Shown one piece after another: positions 35,710-44,472 of a stretch of DNA of 64,000 nt. The stretch spans positions 3,286,001 through 3,350,000 of the forward strand of contig NZ_CP194902.1 in NCBI RefSeq assembly GCF_051027545.1, in the 5' to 3' direction. This stretch comes from Methylocaldum sp002005105 (lineage in GTDB: Bacteria; Pseudomonadota; Gammaproteobacteria; Methylococcales; Methylococcaceae). Both the position numbers and the translations under genes were made by a program. Below the pieces are notes generated by a model. The model had not been told where the DNA came from. It saw nothing but the letters and a program-made list of their open reading frames with translations, and ran no database searches. How positions within the stretch are numbered: position 1 is the stretch's first letter; each line of letters starts with the position of its first letter.

Positions 35710-37007
35710 TGGTTTCTAGCTTCCAATAAGCTATCCAGTTCATCGAACAACTTCTTAGCCAAGGCTCTTCGGGTATGGGATTTCAACCATTCGTCTACAG
35801 CGTCATCCTTGACCGAGAGTCCCTTTTTGAGCAAAGACAACAAATGTTTGCCCAAAGTGCCGGTATCACCAGGTGTAACACTGACACCAATTCCAAGTTG
35901 ATTGATGATTGAGGTCACTTCTCCCTGCTCGCCGTAGTATAGGATAGGCTTTTTCGCGGCCACATAATCAAATAGCTTTCCGGGAATATAGCTTTTCATA
36001 CCCTCACCGGCCAAGATAAGTAGGGCATCGCTTTGGCCAATCAACTCCAGCGCCTGATGTTTTGGCATGTGGTTAAGCGAAATAACTGATTTCTTATATG
36101 GAAAAGAATTGATTGCCTCTATGGCATCTCTTGACTTATTGCCCGCAAAGACAAAATTTATCTTGTCTGCTAAGTCAGGATATTTTGAAAATATCTCTTC
36201 CAAATCACGCAAGAAATGATTGGGCAATGAATGTGCTGTCAAATTCCCTACGAAAGATAGCGTAAAAGTGTGGGGCGGAGCTACTTTATTAAATGATAAA
36301 ACCGACAGATCGCCGTCTTCGTATCCGTTACTTATTACAAGCTTTTTGCGCGGGTCAATATCAGGGAAATGTTTCGTATGATTATCAAGGTGGCTTTTGG
36401 TCGTAAAAATGATTTTGCTGGCTTGCAGACAGCACTTTTTTTCGAAAAATCGATTCAACTGGTCTTTTTCTACCCATGAGAAAGGACACAAAGTCCATTC
36501 ATCCCTGTAGTCTAAGACCAGTTTACATTGATAGTATTTAGATAAGTAAAACCCAGTCAAAAATGTATGGAAAGATGGGCCAGTCGACAAAATGATGTCA
36601 GGTCTTGTCGCGCTGGTTCTAATGACATGCCTAAACATATTAAGGCAGTTGTTGAAGCCGCCGTCGATGCGTGGTGTCAAAGACCAGGATGGCTTTAAAC
36701 GGTTTAACTCGATTCGTTCGAGGCAGGAGGGATCTGGAATCTGCCTTATGAGGAAGTTTCCGGCATCTTGATTTTCTACTTTATAATCGAGGCTGAAAGC
36801 TTTGGACGACCAGTTGTTTTCGCTGGAATACCTAATAAATGAAAGAGGGCGGAAAACGCCGCCGCCTGAGTTTGGTGGTAAGTGAGATGCAATAAGAAAT
36901 AGCGTTTTGTTGCCGATACTGGCGGTTTTTTTTTGGCCAAGAGAAAGATTGGATTCTGCAATCGTATTAAGCCATTTTGAATAAATCAATAAGGTGTCTA
37001 AAAACAT
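35706..37007 (-). CDS. GT-B glycosyltransferase (family 4-like)
   Basis: 433 residues. LPPNSGGGVFRPLSFIRYSSENNW near residue 41 is the acceptor-side Gly-rich loop, FVGNLTAHSLPNHFLRDLEE near residue 255 starts the donor domain, and LILAGEGMKSYIPGKLFDYVAAKKP near residue 332 contains the usual sugar-nucleotide site. The DNA is clearly more A+T-rich than the flanking G+C-rich genes, suggesting acquisition from elsewhere together with its two right-hand neighbours. Confidence 0.82.
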   Translation of the reverse strand: MFLDTLLIYSKWLNTIAESNLSLGQKKTASIGNKTLFLIASHLPPNSGGGVFRPLSFIRYSSENNWSSKAFSLDYKVENQDAGNFLIRQIPDPSCLERIELNRLKPSWSLTPRIDGGFNNCLNMFRHVIRTSATRPDIILSTGPSFHTFLTGFYLSKYYQCKLVLDYRDEWTLCPFSWVEKDQLNRFFEKKCCLQASKIIFTTKSHLDNHTKHFPDIDPRKKLVISNGYEDGDLSVLSFNKVAPPHTFTLSFVGNLTAHSLPNHFLRDLEEIFSKYPDLADKINFVFAGNKSRDAIEAINSFPYKKSVISLNHMPKHQALELIGQSDALLILAGEGMKSYIPGKLFDYVAAKKPILYYGEQGEVTSIINQLGIGVSVTPGDTGTLGKHLLSLLKKGLSVKDDAVDEWLKSHTRRALAKKLFDELDSLLEARNQ

Positions 37008-37055
37008 TGGGGGTGTTTAGTTTAGTATTATTGTATATCTTGTATACGGATTAAA

Positions 37056-37793
37056 TTATACGGTAAACGAGACACACCCCTTCTCACATTCGTGTGCCAT
37101 TTGATTTTTGATAGCATATTCTTCCGTCCAAAGTTTAATAATTCGCTTTTCCTCTGGCCGATTTGCGTCATCTAAAAAGACCGTGGCATTTTTCAACTTA
37201 TCTATCAGTTTTGGTAGCGCTGAATAACGCGCATCTTGGCAAATAAAGGCTGGTGGCCCATCTATCACCAACATGTCAATTTCCTGAATTTCAGGGATAT
37301 TGCTTAGGTCGTACCATTTGCGATTGCCTTCAATCTCGATCAACGGCGTGTGTAAGACTGTTGCCCAATCATCCAAGTGGTGCTTTTTTAAGAAGGCACG
37401 CGTTTTTTCCGCATAGAAGGCATCATTTTCCAAGCTGTATACGTGCCCGCGGTTATTCAGTTTTGCGCACTGTGCCAATGTAATCGTTGATGCACCAGAA
37501 CTGCATTCGACGATGGTGTCAGGTTTACTGTTTAGTGCATGCTCAGCAATCGTTAATAAAAAATCGGGTGAAGCCGCCCAACCCCTCAGTGGGGGAAGAT
37601 GTTCTTCGAATTTTAGTTTGCGCTGAAGCGCATCATAAGCCTGAACCTGTCTATAGATATTGTTCAGCTCCAGGGTTTGGTTTTCTATTAGGTCCTTTAT
37701 TCCATATGCCATCAAATGGGTTTGCCGGACCTTATGGAAGGTATACAGCAGCAATAAAAACTGGGCTGCAAGTAATATGTAAACAAAAGTCAT
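37056..37793 (-). CDS. Membrane-anchored class I methyltransferase-like protein
   Basis: 245 residues: one N-terminal membrane helix (residues about 2-20), a short linker, then a Rossmann-type methyltransferase domain. VECSSGASTITLAQ near residue 95 is the SAM-binding motif I, VYSLENDAFYAEKTR gives the acidic residue of motif II, and DMLVIDGPP near residue 173 is motif IV. Similar proteins O-methylate sugars in surface-polysaccharide clusters; the substrate is unknown. It overlaps the flippase by 4 bases. A+T-rich. Confidence 0.75.
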   Translation of the reverse strand: MTFVYILLAAQFLLLLYTFHKVRQTHLMAYGIKDLIENQTLELNNIYRQVQAYDALQRKLKFEEHLPPLRGWAASPDFLLTIAEHALNSKPDTIVECSSGASTITLAQCAKLNNRGHVYSLENDAFYAEKTRAFLKKHHLDDWATVLHTPLIEIEGNRKWYDLSNIPEIQEIDMLVIDGPPAFICQDARYSALPKLIDKLKNATVFLDDANRPEEKRIIKLWTEEYAIKNQMAHECEKGCVSFTV

Positions 37794-39235
37794 GTGGTTG
37801 CCTTTCTTAAAAAGATCAGATTAATGAGTTCTTTTCTGATTGGGTGTTTTGTTAAAAACATGGCTGCTAACCAGGATAGCGCGAATGCAGTTCCCGCCAA
37901 GGCTAGCAGTAGAAATGAGTTGTCTACCACGGGTCCGAGGCTTTGCTTGATGTAAAGCGGGATGGTTAGTGAAACGATGGTAATGAGGCATCCGGGTATC
38001 GTGGATTGGAATAAGAATTGCCAAAATCTTAGACGTATGAGCGGGGATAGGATAAATAGGTAAATAATAAAGCCGATAACATAGGTTGCACCTTGCGCCA
38101 GGGCGAGGGCATTCAAAGAAATAGATGCAGCTGGAATTATGGCGAGAACTCTTAAGCTTTGAATTAAAATTTCGGCTTTCAAAACCAATCCCGGTTTATT
38201 GAGCGCATATAATGTGTTAGGAGCAAATGACCATACGGAATAAATTACACCTCCTAACGCCAGAATTCTTACGATTTCCGCAGATGCTAACCACTGGTCG
38301 CCGAACATTAACAATATGATTTCATCGGCATAAAGGGCGAGGAATCCGTAAAAGGGAAAAGCTATAGACGTAACGTAGACGGTGGCATTGAGAAAAGCCG
38401 GGCCAAGGGGTTTGTTCTCGCGATTTTGCCGAGCAATCACCGGGTAATAGACATTCCGTATAGAACCCATGAACTGCTGTGAGAACATACTGACTATGGT
38501 CTGCGCTTTGCTGTAGATCGCGACGTTGGAAAAGCCGAGAGATTTGCCTATCACTAACTCGGCAACGTTGTAGCCAACTTGCCCGAGAACGTTGGTTAGG
38601 CTCGATTTTCCACTGAACGAAAATACATGCTTACTTCCCTTTAAGCTCGGTAAGACAAACGAGTCTTTGGGTCTAAGGGCTGTCGCCGTCAGCGCGGTGG
38701 TCAAGATATTGACCAAGGAGCCCCAGACCAGGCTCATGAAGCCATGGCCCTGACAGGCCAAATAGATGCTCGTTCCGGCGGAAGCGATGGTGCTGATGAG
38801 GCCTATATACATCAGCAGATGAAACTTCATCTCGCGTTTGAACAGGGCCAGTACCGGCGAGCTGAAGGGGATGATGACGAAATTGAGGCTCATCCAGGCC
38901 ATGATTTGCACCAATGCCGGTTCACGGTAGAAATCGGCGATGACATGCCTAGAAAGGTACAGGCCAAGGGCGATGCTCCATGCGGCCAGCATGGTGATGC
39001 CGAACGCGGCTTTAAGACGGTCTTTGGTAAGGTTTTTTTCCTGGATGATGTAGCTGCCCACGCCGAAATCCCGGAGCATGTGGGCGATCGCGAGAACGGC
39101 CGCGCCGACGGAGAAAACACCGATTTCATTCGGCGTGAGCAGGCGGGCGAGGATCATGCTGGAGCCGAGCTGAATGGCGACTTGCAGATAAGTGTCGGCC
39201 AGGGAATAGACAAGCGATTTTTTTACGGTGGTCAC
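37790..39235 (-). CDS. Lipopolysaccharide/oligosaccharide flippase (Wzx/MOP type)
   Basis: Polytopic membrane protein of 481 residues with 12-14 hydrophobic segments. The N terminus SLVYSLADTYLQVAIQLGSSMILARLLTPNEIGVFSV is the standard polysaccharide-synthesis flippase start. It would move the undecaprenyl-linked repeat unit across the inner membrane and supplies a function otherwise missing from the plus-strand operon. First gene of a minus-strand group that runs to 32173; a 170-base gap separates it from the acyltransferase. Confidence 0.9.
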   Translation of the reverse strand: MTTVKKSLVYSLADTYLQVAIQLGSSMILARLLTPNEIGVFSVGAAVLAIAHMLRDFGVGSYIIQEKNLTKDRLKAAFGITMLAAWSIALGLYLSRHVIADFYREPALVQIMAWMSLNFVIIPFSSPVLALFKREMKFHLLMYIGLISTIASAGTSIYLACQGHGFMSLVWGSLVNILTTALTATALRPKDSFVLPSLKGSKHVFSFSGKSSLTNVLGQVGYNVAELVIGKSLGFSNVAIYSKAQTIVSMFSQQFMGSIRNVYYPVIARQNRENKPLGPAFLNATVYVTSIAFPFYGFLALYADEIILLMFGDQWLASAEIVRILALGGVIYSVWSFAPNTLYALNKPGLVLKAEILIQSLRVLAIIPAASISLNALALAQGATYVIGFIIYLFILSPLIRLRFWQFLFQSTIPGCLITIVSLTIPLYIKQSLGPVVDNSFLLLALAGTAFALSWLAAMFLTKHPIRKELINLIFLRKATT

Positions 39236-39405
39236 AGGTCAACTTTCGTGTAGCAAACAACCCGAGGGTAATTAAGTCTCATCGTCTCGCAGCCTTGGTG
39301 TTCGGCATTTAACCCGCGGTCTCGAATCGCCCTTGTCATCTTGATGCGTTCCTGCCGGAAGAAGAAGGGCATTTCGATACTCGCCGGTAGAAAGCTCGAA
39401 CCGCG

Positions 39406-40653
39406 CTAATCGGTTCCGCCCCGGAATTTATCGTTCGACAACTCGCCGCTTGTCATGAAATCCGGTTCTCCATCGGCTCGAAATTGCTGTAGATCGGCCT
39501 GCATCGCGCACTTGGCCGGGCGCGCCGCGAGTTCCTGACGCAAATCTTGACCGCTCGGCGAGATGCTCTCCCGCCGGGGCAGCGGATACCCCAATGCACG
39601 TGAGTCGGAATGTCGTTTTTTGATTTTCGCTCTTAGCAATTGAATCGGTTTGTCGATCAACGCGATCAAGCCCAATGAAATGACAAACAGCAGGATGATC
39701 GAAGCCGATACGCTGATCAGTCCGTTTAAGGAGAACTCATGCAGCGGTTTCGAAAAGAGAAAATAGGAGGCGACCAGGCCGACTTGCCAATGCAACAAAT
39801 AAAATGGGTATGAAAGATCACCGAGTAGCTTGTCGACAAACTTGTTCACGACTCCCAAAGTCCTGCCGTTGATGATGTTCAGATAGAGAAGAAAACAGAC
39901 CAACAAATTGATATAAAAAGCGATGTCGCCGATAGAGGCGCTATCGCCGTTCAGCTTAGTGAGAGCAACTGAAAACGCGGCATTGATCAGGAGTATCGAT
40001 AAATAAAAGTCGGACGACGGAGAATAGGTTTTGAAAAAGTTCGTTATGACGCCGTGTTTCGATAGAAAATAAAGAGCGGCTCCGATCGAGAATGGCAAGG
40101 ACGCTGCGGGAATCGGGAAATAACGGTCGGCATCCGGCCAATTCATCTGATAAGAAACGGCAAAATAAGCGACGGATACCAGAAACCAGACGAGTGTTCT
40201 TGCCGCGGTTTTGGCGATCCCCATGCAAATGGTCGCGTAAAAAAACAACTCGACCGTTATCGCCCAGGTCGGAGGAACCAGGCGAGGATTGACGTCCACA
40301 GGGTACCAACCCGGAAATATCATCAAAAGATTAAATATATAGTCCGTAAGTTCGGTAGGGCGGTAAATGGAATGATGATAAGTTTTTGTCAGCTCCTCTC
40401 CGAGCCAAGCGATCAGGAAGATGGAAAAAAGACAGGAAAACCAATATTGAGGATAAAGCCGCAAAAATCGATTCAAGGCGAAAGAGAGTCGGCCACGCAA
40501 CGAAAAGCCATAGCTCTCGTGCATGACCAGATTCATCAGATATCCGCTCATCATATAGAACCCGAATACCGCGAAGGGTCCTATCAGAACAGGCAGAAAC
40601 AGATGATGGAAAACCACCATCAATGCCAGAACGAATCTAACTGATCCGAACAT
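39406..40653 (-). CDS. Acyltransferase family 3 (OafA-like O-acyltransferase)
   Basis: 415 residues with about ten membrane helices. It shows the family marks: VVFHHLF near residue 14 (catalytic His), SGYLMN, RFLRLYPQYW near residue 67, and PPTWAITVELFFY near residue 127. It would O-acetylate or O-acylate a sugar of the polymer. The last 60 residues are hydrophilic and cytoplasmic. The start overlaps the end of hydrolase 1 by 17 bases, so the two are co-transcribed. Confidence 0.87.
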   Translation of the reverse strand: MFGSVRFVLALMVVFHHLFLPVLIGPFAVFGFYMMSGYLMNLVMHESYGFSLRGRLSFALNRFLRLYPQYWFSCLFSIFLIAWLGEELTKTYHHSIYRPTELTDYIFNLLMIFPGWYPVDVNPRLVPPTWAITVELFFYATICMGIAKTAARTLVWFLVSVAYFAVSYQMNWPDADRYFPIPAASLPFSIGAALYFLSKHGVITNFFKTYSPSSDFYLSILLINAAFSVALTKLNGDSASIGDIAFYINLLVCFLLYLNIINGRTLGVVNKFVDKLLGDLSYPFYLLHWQVGLVASYFLFSKPLHEFSLNGLISVSASIILLFVISLGLIALIDKPIQLLRAKIKKRHSDSRALGYPLPRRESISPSGQDLRQELAARPAKCAMQADLQQFRADGEPDFMTSGELSNDKFRGGTD

Positions 40654-41515
40654 CGCCGTTCAGCCATCGGAGCGCATTATCGATAAGTTTTTCTCGGTCG
40701 ATGGCGCGTGAGAACGTATGATCGGCGTCGGGCTCGTCGATTCGGGTTAGATCGAGATTATTCAATATGGCCTGCCAACGCTCGGAAAGGTTTACGAGTT
40801 CGTCGAATTCCTTGCCTATCAGGCTGTACCCGCTCATAAACAGCAAAACCTTGCCGTTAAAACGCGCCAATCCTTCACGCATTTTTTCCTGATAGGTTTC
40901 CAGATCGTCGAAATCCCGGTCTTTGATCCGGTTCGAATTCTTCTCGGCTTGCATCGACGTTCGCCATAGATCCAGGAGCGAGCTCAAAGCGGTCAGCGGA
41001 TTGAATCGGAATGTAGCCAATTTGAGCCAAAAGCTCTTTTGCATGATCCGCATGAGATAGTAGTGTTTGATGTAGGTTCGGGCCTGTGTGGCTTCGTTGC
41101 GCACCCAGGGATTCTGCATGATGAGCCGCTTAACGCGGCTGTCTTGCCAGGCGTACATCATTACCGCCGAGGCGGCATTACACTCAGCCCATAAGACTAT
41201 GTCATCTATGTTCGGGACTTGCTGCTGCAGCTGATCGATTGCGCTGCGTATATCATCGTCTATATGCTCAAAGCCTTTAAATTCGCCGCCGCTGTCACCA
41301 AAGCCGCGATAATCGAATCGCAATACGGGATAGCCGTCCTCCGCTAATCGCCGACTCCAAAGAATAAGTTGCCGGGCACAGCCGACCCGGTATTGGGGGC
41401 CGCCGGCTACCACTACGACGACCGCCGTATTTTTGCTGTTTGACGGTTTGTGCAAAATGCCGATTTGCGGCGAGCCGTGACAATTAATGATTAAAGGGAT
41501 TTCTTCGGGACTCAT
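40637..41515 (-). CDS. Exosortase A-associated hydrolase 1
   Basis: Alpha/beta-hydrolase-fold protein of 292 residues, member of the hydrolase type that accompanies exosortase A. VVVVVAGGPQYRVGCARQL near residue 33 forms the oxyanion region, and FDYRGFGDSGG near residue 69 is the family signature. At the nucleophile elbow LWAECNAASA, Cys stands where Ser is usual; His281-region DADHTFS gives the catalytic His. Natural substrate unknown, perhaps an acyl carrier thioester made by the adjacent ACP and ligase. Confidence 0.88.
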   Translation of the reverse strand: MSPEEIPLIINCHGSPQIGILHKPSNSKNTAVVVVVAGGPQYRVGCARQLILWSRRLAEDGYPVLRFDYRGFGDSGGEFKGFEHIDDDIRSAIDQLQQQVPNIDDIVLWAECNAASAVMMYAWQDSRVKRLIMQNPWVRNEATQARTYIKHYYLMRIMQKSFWLKLATFRFNPLTALSSLLDLWRTSMQAEKNSNRIKDRDFDDLETYQEKMREGLARFNGKVLLFMSGYSLIGKEFDELVNLSERWQAILNNLDLTRIDEPDADHTFSRAIDREKLIDNALRWLNGDVRIS

Positions 41516-41529
41516 AGGCCTACAATCGG

Positions 41530-42369
41530 TCAGTTGCGAAACAATTCGGTGGTTTTGTCGATTAACTCTGGAGTTAGCTCACGTTCGTGCAACTGCCAGA
41601 AGAAAGGGCCGGAATAGGTATGGGGCCGAACGCGTATGCCCTTTTCGAGCCAAGCAGCGATGGCTTTTTCGCTGGCGGGCGACAGTGTTTGCCCGTCTTC
41701 GACAACCGCCTCGAACCAATCGATTTGTAGAGCGGGGTTTAGCGTGTCGTAATTCGACAGCTTTTTCTCATCTATGGCGCTGACCAATTGCGGCGTTAGT
41801 TCATAACCAGCAACTTCCAGATTGTGACCTTGCCGTAAATGCTCTCGCATTTGTTTAGTGGTCTCTTTCGGCTCGCCTCTATCCATCAGCATGGCCAAAC
41901 GGATACGAAAAAATTGCGTTAATAGGACCGAGCCATCCAACACCGGTTGCCAGAGGAGCAATCGGATGAATCTGTCCGGCTGTTGGCACGCCAATTCCGT
42001 GGCGAGCAATGCACCCAGGCGAAGTCCCCACAAGCCGATATTGCTATATCCCTGATCCGCCAGCCAGGAGTAGGCGGTATCGGCGTCATCTTTCCACTGC
42101 TGCCAATCGGTCTGCGAAAAATCGCCTTGGCTATCGCCGGTGCCGTAATAGTCGATCAGCAGGCTGCCGACGCCTAGAGCAGCGAGCTTTCTGGCTTGCA
42201 GCGCCACCATGACGCGGCAGCGATTCAACTCTTCGGCGAATGAGGGTAAAAAAAGCAATACCGGCGCTTGTTTGTTTCGGGGCGGTGCAAACAGGCAAAA
42301 AATGTTTCCTCGAGTGCCGGATAAGTAAAAGGGTTGCAAGCTAATATCTAGAGCTTGATGAGCATTCAT
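41530..42369 (-). CDS. Exosortase A-associated hydrolase 2
   Basis: Alpha/beta-hydrolase-fold protein of 279 residues, the usual partner of hydrolase 1. IDYYGTGDSQGDF near residue 73 is the structural signature. The elbow reads LWGLRLGALLA, so there is no Ser, Cys or Asp nucleophile at the normal place; it may be a catalytically altered or non-catalytic member. Overlaps the acyl carrier protein gene by 4 bases. Confidence 0.87.
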   Translation of the reverse strand: MNAHQALDISLQPFYLSGTRGNIFCLFAPPRNKQAPVLLFLPSFAEELNRCRVMVALQARKLAALGVGSLLIDYYGTGDSQGDFSQTDWQQWKDDADTAYSWLADQGYSNIGLWGLRLGALLATELACQQPDRFIRLLLWQPVLDGSVLLTQFFRIRLAMLMDRGEPKETTKQMREHLRQGHNLEVAGYELTPQLVSAIDEKKLSNYDTLNPALQIDWFEAVVEDGQTLSPASEKAIAAWLEKGIRVRPHTYSGPFFWQLHERELTPELIDKTTELFRN

Positions 42370-42611
42370 AGCTTGCTCTCGACAAACGACATCAATGAAC
42401 CTAACGTAGCAAAGACATCGGCACTGATTTCGTCGTCATCGATTGTGCAGCCCACGCTTTCTTCTATAGCGGTAATAATATTAACGACACCCATCGAATC
42501 CAGTTCCGGTAAATCGCCTAACAATGCAGTTTCGGGCGTAAATCGATTAACGGAATCACCCAATTGCAAATGTTGTTTCAGTATGTCTTTTACCAGTTTT
42601 TCAACGTTCAC
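42366..42611 (-). CDS. Acyl carrier protein of the exosortase cluster
   Basis: 81-residue carrier protein. The phosphopantetheine attachment site is Ser39 in the motif ELDSMGVVNI. The acidic helix II (EESVGCTIDDDEIS) is typical of carrier proteins. It probably accepts the substrate activated by the acyl-CoA ligase at 45701 and hands it to the hydrolases or the FemAB-like transferase; that is inference from clustering. The gene is first in the group 42611-39406. Confidence 0.9.
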   Translation of the reverse strand: MNVEKLVKDILKQHLQLGDSVNRFTPETALLGDLPELDSMGVVNIITAIEESVGCTIDDDEISADVFATLGSLMSFVESKL

Positions 42612-42644
42612 GTATTTGTACTCACCAGGTTAATTGTTTTGAAA

Positions 42645-42884
42645 TTATTCCATTCGGCATTCAAGCGAACATGAATCGTAGGGTAGGTTAGCCCCTCGGC
42701 TCCGCTCGCGACAGGCTCCGCGTAACCCGCCGATTGAAGGTTGCTCGGTGGGTTACGGCGCACGCGAAGCACAGTGATCGGCGGTCGATCAGTGCTGATG
42801 TACGCCTAACCCACCATCGATGGGTTTCGCTTCGCTCCACCCATCCTACAAAATGAATGCCGGATTGAAAGCGATTTGGAATAA
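42645..42884. repeat. Family A inverted-repeat element, copy A2
   Basis: 240-base element with perfect 8-base ends TTATTCCA / TGGAATAA. Behind them come the diverging arms CATTCGGCATTCAAGCGAAC and the inverse of TCAATCCGGCATTCATTTTG, then GTAGG(G/A)TGGGT arms. Contains an internal GTGCGC...-type palindrome. The spacer 42612-43041 holds nothing else recognisable; open frames reading MGFASLHPSYKMNAG across it are part of the repeat. Confidence 0.8.
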
Positions 42885-43041
42885 GCTTTTTCTCATCGCA
42901 CTGCGGGATGTCCGGAAATATCCTCGACGGTCCAGTCGGCTGGCACAAAAATATCTGCTGTCGTTCGTTTTCACCAGACTGCCTATGTTGCCGCCGGTGA
43001 ATGACGGTTCGAGGCGTCCGTAACATCCAAAGGTTTCGTAC

Positions 43042-44379
43042 TTAGCCCGGCCTGATCGGTTTACGCACGAATGAGCCGCTTCTGCCGGGTGTCGAGACGG
43101 TCGATTCGGATATAGTCGCTTGGGAATTTTCGGTCATGTCGGTATTCGTGGCGTATCTCCGCACCACATAGCCGGACATCACGACGATAGAGATCAAGGC
43201 ATAATACAGATCGAAGTATGCCATTCCCAGAAATGCTCCCGAGACTGCGTATCCAACCAAACTCACCTGAATCATGCGCATTAAATCGGCAAGCGGCTTT
43301 AACTCGGGGTAATGGTTGGCTTCCTTGGCAATACGGGCCGCGCTCCGCCAGGTAAAGAGAGCGAGGGTGAGATAAATAGCTAAACCGATAAAACCGTGTT
43401 CCCCGAGTATTTCGAAATAAATACTGTGGGCATCATGGTAATCGTCCGGATTGGGAGCATAAATCTTGAACAGATAAGGATCGAATGTTTCGAAGCCCCC
43501 GCCCAATAACCGGCTCATGGCCAAATTTATCGCAAATCCCCAGGCATTGATGCGCCCCATGGCGGATCCATCCTGGTCGTAGCTTTTGATGGTCCCCATG
43601 CGCTCATGCCAGGAATCGGGCATGAACATATAGAGGGTCAAGCCGCCGAAGATCGCCAGTATGGAGTAAGCGAAACGGTTTTTCCCTTTCATGACGAGAA
43701 AGGTTCCCATGGCGACGAGACCCAGCAACGCGCCGCGGGACTGAGTTCCGAGTACTGCCACAACGCACAATATCATGGCCGCCAAGCAGCCATTCTTGAG
43801 CCAGATCGGCTTGCTGTGCATTTGCAAATATCGGATCAACGGGATGGTCATGATCAAGGCCAGACCGATCTCGTTGTTGCCGCCGATAACGGTTCCGTCA
43901 GGCCCCCAGACATGATAGCTTCCTGCGGTCAAAATCGTGAATATGCCTCCTTTCACGCCATAAAAACCCAGCGATGCCGCAATCGTTGCAACCAGCAGAT
44001 AGATCCGGCGCTGGTCCTTTATGACCATCATCGTCAGGAAGGTAATAAGCTGAATTTTCCATATTTTGTTCCACTGTTCCCAGGCTCCTTCCGGATTCAA
44101 GGCGAAAATCGTGGTGATCAGCATCCAGAGGATGAAGATGGCGAGCATTGTCGTTTCCCGAGTCCACGGTATTTTTTTATCCTCTTTGCTGATCAATAGT
44201 GACAACAGCAACGATAGAGCAATTATCAAAGAAAATGGCATGCTTCTCGCGAAGCCCCAACAGGCGCGATGGGCATTCATGTAAGCGAGCCACGACCACA
44301 TCAGAATGCCGATGGCCGGTGATCGGAAGATGAAAGGAACACTTCCGAAAACGATCAGAGTGACTATCAAATCACGCAT
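43042..44379 (-). CDS. Exosortase A-associated O-antigen ligase-like membrane protein
   Basis: 445 residues with about 12 membrane helices and a Wzy_C/O-antigen ligase domain; corresponds to the putative O-glycosylation ligase that accompanies exosortase A. Near residue 218, GTQSRGALLGLVAMG is the ligase motif, and DDYHDAHSIYFEILGEHGFIG near residue 314 carries the conserved His before the E-x-G-x-x-G helix. It may transfer the finished glycan to protein or lipid, or polymerise it. Lies 93 bases downstream of the PLP decarboxylase on the same strand. Confidence 0.9.
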   Translation of the reverse strand: MRDLIVTLIVFGSVPFIFRSPAIGILMWSWLAYMNAHRACWGFARSMPFSLIIALSLLLSLLISKEDKKIPWTRETTMLAIFILWMLITTIFALNPEGAWEQWNKIWKIQLITFLTMMVIKDQRRIYLLVATIAASLGFYGVKGGIFTILTAGSYHVWGPDGTVIGGNNEIGLALIMTIPLIRYLQMHSKPIWLKNGCLAAMILCVVAVLGTQSRGALLGLVAMGTFLVMKGKNRFAYSILAIFGGLTLYMFMPDSWHERMGTIKSYDQDGSAMGRINAWGFAINLAMSRLLGGGFETFDPYLFKIYAPNPDDYHDAHSIYFEILGEHGFIGLAIYLTLALFTWRSAARIAKEANHYPELKPLADLMRMIQVSLVGYAVSGAFLGMAYFDLYYALISIVVMSGYVVRRYATNTDMTENSQATISESTVSTPGRSGSFVRKPIRPG

Positions 44380-44472
44380 GGAATACTCATATCGACAGGT
44401 TTGCGGGGCCGGGGCTATACCATCGTCCGATCCGTTTTTCGGTGAAAGCCACGAGCTTATTCCGGAGCCTGT

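Noticed and set aside
42688..43026. Open frames with MGFASLYPSYKMNAG or related peptides at 42.7-43.0 kb and 48.3-48.5 kb
   Set aside because: They are carried by the family A repeat itself and recur with each copy; no product is recognisable.
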